DNA of 60,922 nucleotides from an uncultured Collinsella sp. (GTDB taxonomy: Bacteria; Actinomycetota; Coriobacteriia; Coriobacteriales; Coriobacteriaceae). The translations under genes were made by a program, and so were the position numbers. The number at the start of each line of letters is the position of its first letter. The stretch's first letter is position 1. The stretch is from the NCBI GenBank assembly GCA_900542325.1, contig UQMY01000013.1:1-60922 (forward strand), given 5' to 3'. Shown here one piece after another: positions 8,392 to 16,046 of this stretch. Under the pieces are notes generated by a model that saw only the letters and a list, made by a program, of their open reading frames with translations, was not told where the DNA came from and made no database searches.

Positions 8392-9270
8392 CTATTGCAT
8401 ATCGAGCACCATGGCATAGACATCGCGCTTGCGGCGCGAATACTTCTGAGACAGGCGCTTGGCCACCGCAGACGCGGGCTCCCCCTCCTCGAGCGCGGCG
8501 CGGATATCCTCGCGCAGGGCCTCGTCGGGATCCGCTGCCGCAGCGCCGACCGGCACGATACCGGCCTCCTCATCCTCGCTCGGCGGCGCGATGACCAGCG
8601 CGATCTCGCCCTTTACCTCGCCGCGAGCACGCAGCTCCTCGGCAAGCTGGGCAGCGGGCCCGCGCAAGACCTCCTCGTGCAGCTTGGTGAGTTCGCGGCA
8701 GACGGCAACCTCACGCTGGGGAAAGACCTCCGTCACGGCCTCGAGCGTCGCCACGATGCGATGTGGAGACTCGTAGAAGATGAGTGCGCCGGGCACCACG
8801 GCAAGGCGCTGCAAACGGCGCACGCGGTCGCCGTGCTTTCGGCCCAAAAAGCCCTCGAAGAAAAAATGCTCGCAGGGAATACCGGACGAAACGAGCGCCG
8901 TGACGCAAGCAGAAGGCCCGGGAATAACTTCGACGGGCACATCGGCCCCACGCGCCGCCTCGACCAGCGCCTGGCCGGGATCGGACACGCTCGGCATGCC
9001 GGCGTCCGAGGCAAAGGCGAGGGTCTCCCCCGCCAGCAGACGGTCGACCAGGCCGGCAGCGCGGCTAGCGATCACATTCTCGTCGCAACGGACAAGCGGC
9101 TTGGAAATGCCCAGGTGCATCAGCAGCTTTGACGTCACACGCGTGTCTTCGCAGCAGATGACATCGGCAGCGGCAAAGGCCTCGCCAACGCGCGGGGACA
9201 GGTCACCCAGGTTGCCGATGGGCGTGCCGACCACATAGAGTTTGCCCGTATGGGCGCTGTTTTGCGTCAT
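8392..9270 (-). CDS. rsmI: 16S rRNA (cytidine1402-2'-O)-methyltransferase
   Basis: A tetrapyrrole-methylase-fold enzyme that 2'-O-methylates C1402 in the decoding centre. Signature motifs: KLYVVGTPIGNLGDLSPR at the N-terminus, CEDTRVTSKLL, ASDAGMPSVSDPGQALV, VIPGPSACVTALVSSG, and FFEGFLGRK. The C-terminal extension (about residues 225-292) is the small helical domain seen in many RsmI. The ribosome site is weak (AGGTTG), and the gene starts 7 bp after the end of the upstream GH5-like gene, so translational coupling is likely. Confidence 0.96.
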   Translation of the reverse strand: MTQNSAHTGKLYVVGTPIGNLGDLSPRVGEAFAAADVICCEDTRVTSKLLMHLGISKPLVRCDENVIASRAAGLVDRLLAGETLAFASDAGMPSVSDPGQALVEAARGADVPVEVIPGPSACVTALVSSGIPCEHFFFEGFLGRKHGDRVRRLQRLAVVPGALIFYESPHRIVATLEAVTEVFPQREVAVCRELTKLHEEVLRGPAAQLAEELRARGEVKGEIALVIAPPSEDEEAGIVPVGAAAADPDEALREDIRAALEEGEPASAVAKRLSQKYSRRKRDVYAMVLDMQ

Positions 9271-9276
9271 ATCAAC

Positions 9277-10338
9277 CTATTCAATCATGCCGCGCTCGAG
9301 CGTACCGAGCGCCGCGCGGGCGTCCCATGCTGCAATGCGCTTCTCGGTCTTCCACGTTTGGAAGAACCAACCGGCAGCCGGCGCAAACGAAGCCAGCTGG
9401 TTGGCGATAAACACGCGCTCGTAGGCATTGCGGCCCTCGGGCGTAACCGACGAGTTGGCAAAGATCGCCGCGCCCGACCATTCGCCCACCAGCACGGGGA
9501 ACCCAGTCGAAATCGCTTCTTTAAGCTCGCGCTTGTTACGCGAAATCGCCGTCGTCAGCCCGCGAGGGCTCGTGATGTCGAGCGCATACTCGTCGCGGTA
9601 ATGGTACAGGTGAAGGTCCATGTAGACGTTCTTGTACTTGGCGCCGCGCATAAAATGCTTCCACTCGCTGGGATGCCCCGACGACGAGAAGACGACGATC
9701 TTATCCTCGGGCATATACGAACGAACGAGCTCGTAGGCATCGCGATAGAAATTGCGCAGGTAGTGGGCCGGAATGCCATCCGTCATGGTGAAGAGGCTCT
9801 TGCGAACGCTCATCTGCGGCGTGTCCAGCAGCTCAATACCCAGCAGGCTCTCGGCCTCGCCATAGCGATCGGCCAAGCGCTCGAGCACGTCGAGTGCGAC
9901 GTGACGGCCGTTGGTGGACGAATGCCACTCGGCGACAGCCTCCGGCGTGGTGGGCGAATCGTTGGAATCGCCCTGGCCACCGGGCACGGTTGCCAGATCG
10001 AGCAGCACGCGGATGTCGTACTTGGCAGCCCACTCAATTGCACGATCAATGTAGTCGACAACCGAGATGTAGGACGCATCGGACTCCTGCGAACCAAAGG
10101 CATACCAGGGCACCGGTAGACGCACGGCATTGAGACCGATCTGCGCCATGCGGCGAAAATCGTCCTCGCTCACAAACGTCTCGTAATGGCGGCGCATGCG
10201 CTCGTTATAGGCGGCGGTACCCATGGCCTCCTGTAGCTCGGCCGCGTTGGATGCACCGGTCGCCGCGTACAGCGACGGGGTCACCCAAGGCTCGGGAATA
10301 AACCAGCCAGAGAGATTAACGCCGAGTATCCTCTCCAT
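9277..10338 (-). CDS. GH5-like protein (exo-beta-1,3-glucanase type) with altered active site
   Basis: A 353-aa TIM-barrel protein resembling GH5 exo-beta-1,3-glucanases: RLPVPWYAF (family RIPIGYWAF), LLGIELLDTP (family GIELLNEP), VLVGEWSGA with the nucleophile Glu at residue 286, and GWFFQTWKTE. The acid/base Glu of the NEP motif is replaced: residues 171-174 read L-D-T-P. The DLHGAPG-type histidine is also changed (LATVPGGQG, residue 116 Ala). There is no signal peptide, so the protein is cytoplasmic. The ATG at 10338 has GGGGG 5 nt upstream; longer reading frames run into palindromic repeats. It is either a non-catalytic sugar-binding protein or uses an altered mechanism. Confidence 0.75.
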   Translation of the reverse strand: MERILGVNLSGWFIPEPWVTPSLYAATGASNAAELQEAMGTAAYNERMRRHYETFVSEDDFRRMAQIGLNAVRLPVPWYAFGSQESDASYISVVDYIDRAIEWAAKYDIRVLLDLATVPGGQGDSNDSPTTPEAVAEWHSSTNGRHVALDVLERLADRYGEAESLLGIELLDTPQMSVRKSLFTMTDGIPAHYLRNFYRDAYELVRSYMPEDKIVVFSSSGHPSEWKHFMRGAKYKNVYMDLHLYHYRDEYALDITSPRGLTTAISRNKRELKEAISTGFPVLVGEWSGAAIFANSSVTPEGRNAYERVFIANQLASFAPAAGWFFQTWKTEKRIAAWDARAALGTLERGMIE

Positions 10339-10530
10339 CACTGCCCCCTTCGGATCATGCAGGTCGAACCCGCATCGTATTGCATAGGATAAGTATCGTT
10401 TTGAGTATACCCGCGTGTGCGGACAGGCGACCGAACGGTCTGTAAAGTGACGCGAAAGTGGGAGGAATGTCTGGGAACAGGCGGGCTCGGGATGGTGCGA
10501 TGAGGTGTGTACGCGCGCCAGAGGCAGGCA

Positions 10531-10767
10531 CCGGAAAGCATGTCCCGTTCCATCGCTCAATAATGGGGCGCATTTTCCGTTAGCAGGCCCAACCGGAAAA
10601 TGCATCCCGTTCTGAGCGCGGGATCTGGGACGCAGTTTCCGCCAAAGGCCGCAAAAGGAAAGCACGTCCCATTCTGACGCCGGATTCCGGGTCGCGCTTT
10701 CCCAAGCGGCCTCAAAGCGGAAAACGCATCCCACTCTGAAGCCAAATTCCGGGACGCAGTTTCCGCA
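10531..10767. repeat. Four tandem 62-bp palindromic repeat units
   Basis: Units begin (at GGAAA) at 10533, 10595, 10657 and 10719, an exact 62-bp period. Each holds an inverted repeat of the form GGAAAACGCATCCC ... GGGACGCAGTTTCC around an 18-20 nt loop, with scattered substitutions between copies. The array fills the gap between the GH5-like gene and tRNA-Phe and looks like a REP/BIME-type element. The remaining 10339-10530 shows nothing I can call. Confidence 0.85.
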
Positions 10768-10778
10768 GAACCCTACAT

Positions 10779-10811
10779 AAAAGAAAAGGACCCCTTTGCA
10801 GAGGTCCTAGT
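10779..10811 (-). terminator. Terminator of tRNA-Phe
   Basis: On the minus strand AGGACC, a 9-nt loop, GGGTCCTTTTCTTTT, just 3' of the tRNA. Confidence 0.82.
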
Positions 10812-10821
10812 CAATTCAAGG

Positions 10822-10894
<73 letters not shown>

Positions 10895-10926
10895 ATTTGA
10901 GGTGTGCCTTGTTTCAAGGCTTGATT

Positions 10927-10954
10927 AGTATAACCAAGGACGCGTTCCGGTCAA
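10927..10954 (-). promoter_or_regulatory. Promoter of tRNA-Phe
   Basis: On the minus strand TTGACC, 16-nt spacer, TATACT, about 30 bp before the tRNA. Confidence 0.7.
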
Positions 10955-11017
10955 CCGAGAATTTTAAAAAAGTTTTTGAGCACAGCCTCGGTTCTATAAA
11001 TCGGCACGTCAGAGGCA

Positions 11018-11305
11018 TCAGCCGGCAGCAAGAAGTTTTTCGCTCAGAGCCGCACGGGCAAACTCACTTGGCGTCATCCCCTCGGCAGCCGCCCGTCGAC
11101 GAATGGCCTCCTTCATTCCCAGAGGAATCTTGACCGACAGCGTTGCCGTCCCCTCACCTGAGAGTGGGGGCCGTCCATGCACGATCCCACCAACGGTGTG
11201 TTCGCCATCCGGAAACTCTCCGCGCTCGTACGACTCGCACCACGCGTCAATCATTTCATCCGTTACAACCTGACCATTAGCGGCCGTATACGTCTTGCCC
11301 ATCAT
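11018..11305 (-). CDS. Putative ribbon-helix-helix antitoxin
   Basis: A 95-aa protein whose C-terminal half (TLSVKIPLGMKEAIRRRAAAEGMTPSEFAR) reads like a ribbon-helix-helix DNA-binding fold, the class used by many antitoxins for autoregulation. The N-terminal part is unrecognised. It overlaps the preceding 88-aa gene by 4 bp (ATGA), the coupling expected of a toxin-antitoxin pair with the toxin first. Antitoxin role is inferred from size, fold and context. Confidence 0.6.
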   Translation of the reverse strand: MMGKTYTAANGQVVTDEMIDAWCESYERGEFPDGEHTVGGIVHGRPPLSGEGTATLSVKIPLGMKEAIRRRAAAEGMTPSEFARAALSEKLLAAG

Positions 11306-11568
11306 CGACCCCTTTGCCGAGCCTGTTCAATCTCCTGCCAAAATTTCTTCTGGACTGGAGACAAGGCATGAATGATAAGCCACCCACGGACAAGCTCGAC
11401 CGCGACAAGCTCCACGCTTCGTCCGTCTGGGAGCCATCCAATCGCAAGCCATCTCGGCGGCTCGTCCTTCGACTCGCGACGAATGCACTCAGTAACCGCA
11501 AGCCAAGCGCTAAGCACCTGCTTTTCCGTCAGGTGCTTTTTAGCGTTGGGATGGATCTCAACATCCAT
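11302..11568 (-). CDS. Putative toxin of a type II toxin-antitoxin pair
   Basis: An 88-aa basic protein starting MDVEIHPNAKKHLTEKQVL, with GWLPDGRSVELVAVEL and WLIIHALSPVQKKFWQEI. The layout (N-terminal helix, then a strand-rich core with a conserved His-Ala near the end) recalls BrnT/DUF4258-like RNase toxins, but the resemblance is weak. The ATG at 11568 has GGAGGAG upstream; a longer frame to 11664 lacks one. The toxin-first order with a downstream RHH antitoxin fits BrnTA-like operons. Confidence 0.5.
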   Translation of the reverse strand: MDVEIHPNAKKHLTEKQVLSAWLAVTECIRRESKDEPPRWLAIGWLPDGRSVELVAVELVRGWLIIHALSPVQKKFWQEIEQARQRGR

Positions 11569-11626
11569 GCATCTTCTCCTCCATCTTACCCAATTTCGTA
11601 TGACGAAAGTCCGCTGTCGCCAATTC

Positions 11627-11986
11627 TTAAGCCGGCACGCGTTGGAGAGCAGGGATCGAAACAATGATTGAAGGACGCTCTAGTACGGCCCAGGCGCCGG
11701 GGCAGGAGCACGTGCGCCAAGGACGAACGCTTTCGTAGCGCGCGAGGATATTGCCGTCGCGATCGATGAAGGCGATGTCGATGGGATAGGCCATAAAACA
11801 CGTATGGACCGAAGAGCAGCGTGGAAACGCCATGACGAGCGGCAGACCGTTGGCGGCAACCGGACACCGTCCCAGCATGCCGCGCAGGCGCACGGCAAAC
11901 GACTCCGCCACCACAAACTCGGCCGGCGTCCAACCCAGCCTGTTGAGCGCCCGCGCGTACGCGATGTAGGACGAGACCGCGGTCAC
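11627..11986 (-). CDS. DUF192 domain protein at the end of the tad operon
   Basis: A 119-aa protein with the DUF192 signature FAVRLRGMLGRCP ... HTCFMAYPIDIAFIDRDGNIL. The family is a small beta-rich fold of unknown function. The start is taken as GTG at 11986, overlapping the stop of the upstream TadE-like gene (ATGTGA), so translation is coupled. An ATG at 12007 is the alternative. No signal peptide is seen in this reading. Coupling to a pseudopilin suggests a role in pilus biogenesis or a shared envelope function; that is inference. Confidence 0.8.
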   Translation of the reverse strand: MTAVSSYIAYARALNRLGWTPAEFVVAESFAVRLRGMLGRCPVAANGLPLVMAFPRCSSVHTCFMAYPIDIAFIDRDGNILARYESVRPWRTCSCPGAWAVLERPSIIVSIPALQRVPA

Positions 11987-12459
11987 ATGACCACCCCCGG
12001 ACGCCATGGATCGACCGTCACCGCGCGCTCGTGCGACAACGTTGTCGGCGCCCCCAGCGGAACGCCAGCGATGCTGAGAGAAGTCGGCCACGGCTCATAG
12101 TGCATGGTGCAGGTGTAGGTCCTAAACGTACCGGATAGGGAGAGCAGGCCACCATCCGATGCCTCCGCGCCTTGCTCGCTCGACACTTCGATCTGCAAGC
12201 CATAGCCTTCCATGGCATTCAGAATTTGAGTCTGAACCGTCGCCGAGGCATCGGCAGAGCTTTCGTCGCCCTCCCCCTCCGACGCCACGGCGTGCGCCAA
12301 CACGATGTCGGGCACCACGCGGTCGAAGCGCGCGACAGCGCTGGCAAAGATCATGACGTTGTACACGATGAGTGCCAGCACCAGCAAAACGGGCGTAACC
12401 ACTGCCATCTCCACCGTCGCTTGGGCGCGCTCCTCGCGCAGACGCATGCGGATACTCAT
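11983..12459 (-). CDS. TadE-like pseudopilin
   Basis: A 158-aa protein with a short basic leader and a class III prepilin-like helix: REERAQATVEMAVVTPVLLV followed by LALIVYNVMIFASA. The glutamate and the hydrophobic stretch match TadE-type minor pilins, and a polar extracytoplasmic domain follows (residues ~45-158). It starts at an ATG overlapping the stop of the large TadG-like gene (TAATG) and is followed without gap by the DUF192 gene. Confidence 0.85.
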   Translation of the reverse strand: MSIRMRLREERAQATVEMAVVTPVLLVLALIVYNVMIFASAVARFDRVVPDIVLAHAVASEGEGDESSADASATVQTQILNAMEGYGLQIEVSSEQGAEASDGGLLSLSGTFRTYTCTMHYEPWPTSLSIAGVPLGAPTTLSHERAVTVDPWRPGVVM

Positions 12460-14612
12460 TACGACCCACCGCCCAAAGCGCCAACCAGCGTGGCGACATC
12501 GACGGTGAGCGGGATGGAGCCGCCGCCGGGCAGAGGAATCTCCGCAAGCGTGAACACCGTACCGCTAATGGTGCGTTCGACTTGATATTCCAACGCCTCG
12601 CAAAGCGCCTTGGGATCGGTCACGCCCAACGGAATACTTCGCAGCTTGTCTTGCGCTTGAGAGAAACCAGCAATGTCAGACCCCGGACTCTTAATGACGT
12701 TGGCGGAATCGGTCAGCACCGGCTTTCGCAGGCGCAAGTCGCACGGTTCCAGACCCAACGCCGCCACGGACGCCGAAACGGTATCGCCGAGCCACGATGC
12801 GATGGAGCCCAACGCGCCGCTGCCCCCTCCTAGGCCTTTAATCATCTCGCCCATAAGTTCGTCGGCCGAACCTTGGATATCACCGTATCCCACAAGCAGC
12901 CGTCCCCAAACATCCATGACGCCGTCGAGCACGCCGGCAACGCCGCCCGAGCGTTCCTTCAATGTCGAGAAAAATCGCGAAAGCACGTTGTTTTGCGCCG
13001 TCGCCCCATCGGGCGCCAGCACCGCGGCAGAGATGGCACCGCGATCGCCAAGTCTGACTGCCGTGTTAAACGAAGAGTTGAGTTCATCGGAGCTCGAGAT
13101 GGCACCCGAAACCGCAAAGGCAACCACGCCGTTGCGACCGGGCGGAGCGATACGCGGACGCTCACCGGAAAGTTCTTTGATGGCGGTATCGAACGCATTG
13201 CCCGCACGGTCGGCTTCGTCCTCGGTCTGACGCTCGAGCTCGAGCTCCTTGTTGCGACAGTCGACGTAGTCCTCCAGGGCGTCTTTAAACTTGTCAAAGT
13301 GATACTCGAAGCCGTTTTCGATAGAGGTTGAAGGCGCCGCAACAGCACCAAGCGACAAAACGCCAAAATGGCATTTGCTGCATTTATCCTGTCCATCGTA
13401 ATCGGCAACCGAAGCAAATCCGCTCGGCGTCCCTTTCTTATAGTTGGGGCAGGTCGTCCCGTAATGCAGATACGCCTTGTCATCGTTTACGCTCGTCGGC
13501 CACACCGCATCGGTATAGAGTTCCGTCGCCCGAACCTCATCAGAGTTGCGCGGCAGCAGCGGAATATAGGAGGAAACCCTGTCTCCGTTCTCGGTTATAT
13601 ATGCCCGATCGACCTCCGCGTTCGCATAGGTATAAAACGCCTTACGCGCCGCAGACTCTGCCTTCATCTCGACACTCGAGCCCTGGGGCTTCTCATTTGT
13701 CAGACGCCAATGGTAGTAGTCCTTCGCGCGATCAAGGGCAACTTGAGGCTCCCACGTAACGCTCGATGAGTAATGCGGATTTTGAACACCGGAAAGATCC
13801 GTTAGGCTTTTTGCGCGCTCCCACATACAAGAACAGCTGCCGACCGAGCCCTTGTCAGACCCACCACAATCCGCCAGCCAAGCACGCTCTTTAGCCTTCG
13901 CCGTGTCCTCAGAAGCCTTCCGCAGCTCCTCGGCCGCACCCTCTAAATCATCTGATGTGTCTTTAATGGTATCGGTCGAGATCTCTGATCCTTTGAGCGC
14001 AGCAAAGTCCGACTCGGATGACCTGGGCACGGCAAGCGCCGTACCGGTATAGGTCACACTATCGGTATCCTGCGCCGACACCGCCTGCGTGGCACGCGCG
14101 GCGATCAGATACGGCAGGGCCGTCTCGATTTTCTGTAAGCCTTCCGATGCGCTTTTGGCAAACTTGTTGCGCGTTTTAATGATCTCAATCCCGGTGTCGA
14201 CCATATTGCCGGCAACCGGCTCGGCACCCGGGATGAGGATGGCGACCAGGCCCGTCCCGATCGTGGCAAACCCCGCCAGCCCCAGACTCAAGATGCTCGC
14301 ATCAACCACCGTGGCAGCCGTGTGATAGGACGACACTACGTTGGCACCCGCCAGCGCGCCACTATCAGCCGCCACCTGGGTATCCCCGGCACGCGACATG
14401 CTCCATATCGCCGCGGTCGACGAAAACAACAATGTGAGCACCACTAGGATGACCACGGCAGAAGAAAGCGTGGTATAGGCGCCGTCTTCGATAAACAGAT
14501 CGACACCGGCTCGACCCATAAAGCCGCCTCGCTTGCGATGGCAGCTCGGACGGTGCGTCAAAACGCGTCTAGACCAGAAACGCTTAATCCCATGCAGCAA
14601 TCCACGAATCAT
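12459..14612 (-). CDS. Large TadG-like Flp pilus-associated protein (717 aa)
   Basis: A single transmembrane helix (about residues 50-70) precedes DTQVAADSGALAGANVVSSY, which matches the TadG/TadE-G N-terminal signature (TAADAAALAGA-like). The rest is a long extracytoplasmic region with helical and Ala/Glu-rich parts and several cysteines, including CSKCH and CSCMW. TadG proteins are thought to anchor or terminate the Flp fibre. The ATG at 14612 has GGAGG six bases upstream and overlaps the preceding gene by 29 bp; ATG at 14519 (MGRAGVDLF) is a fair alternative. Confidence 0.8.
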   Translation of the reverse strand: MIRGLLHGIKRFWSRRVLTHRPSCHRKRGGFMGRAGVDLFIEDGAYTTLSSAVVILVVLTLLFSSTAAIWSMSRAGDTQVAADSGALAGANVVSSYHTAATVVDASILSLGLAGFATIGTGLVAILIPGAEPVAGNMVDTGIEIIKTRNKFAKSASEGLQKIETALPYLIAARATQAVSAQDTDSVTYTGTALAVPRSSESDFAALKGSEISTDTIKDTSDDLEGAAEELRKASEDTAKAKERAWLADCGGSDKGSVGSCSCMWERAKSLTDLSGVQNPHYSSSVTWEPQVALDRAKDYYHWRLTNEKPQGSSVEMKAESAARKAFYTYANAEVDRAYITENGDRVSSYIPLLPRNSDEVRATELYTDAVWPTSVNDDKAYLHYGTTCPNYKKGTPSGFASVADYDGQDKCSKCHFGVLSLGAVAAPSTSIENGFEYHFDKFKDALEDYVDCRNKELELERQTEDEADRAGNAFDTAIKELSGERPRIAPPGRNGVVAFAVSGAISSSDELNSSFNTAVRLGDRGAISAAVLAPDGATAQNNVLSRFFSTLKERSGGVAGVLDGVMDVWGRLLVGYGDIQGSADELMGEMIKGLGGGSGALGSIASWLGDTVSASVAALGLEPCDLRLRKPVLTDSANVIKSPGSDIAGFSQAQDKLRSIPLGVTDPKALCEALEYQVERTISGTVFTLAEIPLPGGGSIPLTVDVATLVGALGGGS

Positions 14613-15120
14613 AATCTCCCTCCAGCCATTCGGGACGCGATTGATACGAGACATCGACTTTGAGCTCAACGTAGCCGCCCTCGGCGGTACCACCCATAGC
14701 CTGCGCAAACGCACCGATCACAGGCAACGGCTTGACCTCGCCGGAAACGGACACGGACGAGACGCCACCCGCACCGGCCCGGCCAAGCTCGATATCCCAC
14801 GACAACGGCCCGCCGGCATGAAAGATCGAAACGTTGGGCACTGCGGCAAGTCGGCGGCGGGCGAACTCCTTAAGATCGTCGTCCTCCGCCGTCGTCGTGG
14901 TCATGAGCCGCGCGGTCTCGGCGGCGGCAGACTCCATGACCGCGCGCGTATAGAGCAGGCACACCGGTTGCAGCGCGAGAAGGATGAGTGCCAGAAACGT
15001 CGGCAGCAAAAAAGCGGCCTCGACCGTAGACTGCGCCCGGTCCTCGCGCGCGGCATCAATACAACGCGATGTCCTTAGCGGCCGCAGCGGCGTCGATAAC
15101 CGACGTCGAGGCAACGCCAT
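14584..15120 (-). CDS. TadE-like pseudopilin with ambiguous or frameshifted start
   Basis: The conserved part REDRAQSTVEAAFLLPTFLA followed by LILLALQPVCLLYTRAVMES is a TadE-type pilin helix with an extracytoplasmic domain behind it. The start is unclear. The given ATG at 15120 overlaps the previous gene by 65 bp and has no good ribosome site. The natural start would be the ATG at 15057 (TGATG overlap with the upstream stop), but it is out of frame. Removing one CG from the (CG)4 tract just after it would give MPREDRAQSTVE. A frameshift, phase-variable tract or rare ATT start at 15060 are the options. Confidence 0.65.
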   Translation of the reverse strand: MALPRRRLSTPLRPLRTSRCIDAAREDRAQSTVEAAFLLPTFLALILLALQPVCLLYTRAVMESAAAETARLMTTTTAEDDDLKEFARRRLAAVPNVSIFHAGGPLSWDIELGRAGAGGVSSVSVSGEVKPLPVIGAFAQAMGGTAEGGYVELKVDVSYQSRPEWLEGDYDSWIAAWD

Positions 15121-15274
15121 GGGATGCCGCCCGCTCAACCAGCGCCGCCAAGCGCCCATCGGTGCCGGCACGCCAAAGTCCCGCGATCGCCAGCACGATC
15201 GATAACAGCGCCACCGTGACGATGGCGTATTCGACCGTCGCCTGGGCAGATTCCTCACGCAGAACGCCATGCAT
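15056..15274 (-). CDS. Small TadE/Flp-like pseudopilin
   Basis: A 72-aa protein with REESAQATVEYAIVTVALLS, a pilin-type processing region with Glu, followed by a hydrophobic helix (LSIVLAIAGLW) and a short polar tail ending DIALY. AGGAGG lies 9 nt before the ATG at 15274. Its size is between Flp and TadE proteins. It is probably a minor pilin exported and processed with Flp; the cognate prepilin peptidase is not in this window. Confidence 0.75.
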   Translation of the reverse strand: MHGVLREESAQATVEYAIVTVALLSIVLAIAGLWRAGTDGRLAALVERAASHGVASTSVIDAAAAAKDIALY

Positions 15275-15275
15275 T

Positions 15276-15839
15276 TCACGATCCCTCCTTTGAGTTTATT
15301 GTTTGCGGGACCAGGCGCACGGCGCGCAGACGACACGAAGCATCGCCAGTATCCGCGGCAACCGTCACCATATCGACCCAGCCGCGTCCGTCGCGCACGA
15401 TAGCGCCCCACACGTTGCCCTTGATATCGAGATAGCCGCTCAGAGCAAGTTGTGCCGTGGGTACCTCGTGATAGGCACGCAGCATATCCGCTGCCGCTTC
15501 GGTCATCGGTCGGTCCTCGGACCATGCAAGCCGGACCGCAATCGCGTTGCCCTCAGGCGAATCCGTCGCAGTGCCAGACCGCTTGTCGAGCGCCCGCAGA
15601 AAGGTTTGCGCCGTGACAGCGACATCCGAATCGTCCGCATCTCGCATCTCATCTTTTTGAGACGCTACCGCCGAATCTGAGCCCAAATCGGAGGCGGTCC
15701 CAGGACGCTGCTGCCGCGCGGCGTTAAGCCCCCAAAGCACCACCGCTATCGCCACGGTCAGGCAAGCAAACACCAGCAGCACCCCGATGGGGCGCTCGCC
15801 CTCTACAGGCTGTTGATGCCCTCGCTGATAGCGTTCCAT
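15276..15839 (-). CDS. Single-pass membrane protein of the tad operon, unknown function
   Basis: A short cytoplasmic N-terminus (MERYQRGHQQPVEGERP), one transmembrane helix (about residues 18-38, IGVLLVFACLTVAIAVVLWG), then an extracytoplasmic domain of ~145 aa. No family recognised. It overlaps the 3' end of flp by 37 bp and ends 1 bp before the next pilin gene, so it belongs to the operon. Its position next to flp suggests a role in pilin assembly, possibly replacing proteins such as TadF; this is inference. The exact start is uncertain. Confidence 0.65.
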   Translation of the reverse strand: MERYQRGHQQPVEGERPIGVLLVFACLTVAIAVVLWGLNAARQQRPGTASDLGSDSAVASQKDEMRDADDSDVAVTAQTFLRALDKRSGTATDSPEGNAIAVRLAWSEDRPMTEAAADMLRAYHEVPTAQLALSGYLDIKGNVWGAIVRDGRGWVDMVTVAADTGDASCRLRAVRLVPQTINSKEGS

Positions 15840-16036
15840 AGATCTTGGACCTTGCCCTTAAATGCGACGATGGCGATAATCGCGATCACCACGAGCACGC
15901 CGACCAAGATGGCATACTCAGTGGTACCCTGTGCACTCTCCTCCTGCAATAGTTCCTTGGCGCGCTGACGAACATGTGCCGCCCGGCAAAACGCCCAGCC
16001 CTGGACCTTGCCAGCAGCGTCAGTCATCGTGTTCAT
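15803..16036 (-). CDS. flp: Flp family major pilin
   Basis: A 77-aa prepilin. The leader is long (about 36 aa), followed by EESAQGTTEYAILVGVLVVI, the Flp motif with the G/xxxxEY-type processing site, and a hydrophobic helix ending in AFKGKVQDLWNAISEGINSL. Class IVb pilins of this type are cleaved by a TadV/CpaA peptidase and polymerised by TadA/B/C. GGGAGG precedes the ATG at 16036. Confidence 0.9.
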   Translation of the reverse strand: MNTMTDAAGKVQGWAFCRAAHVRQRAKELLQEESAQGTTEYAILVGVLVVIAIIAIVAFKGKVQDLWNAISEGINSL

Positions 16037-16046
16037 GTATTCCTCC

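Noticed and set aside
10531..10767. CRISPR array or tandem coding repeat
   Set aside because: Units are hairpins with variable sequence and no unique spacers; the 62-bp period does not keep a reading frame.
12459..14612. CxxCH in the TadG-like protein as a haem c site
   Set aside because: A single match in a large protein with no cytochrome context; a metal or disulfide role is as likely.
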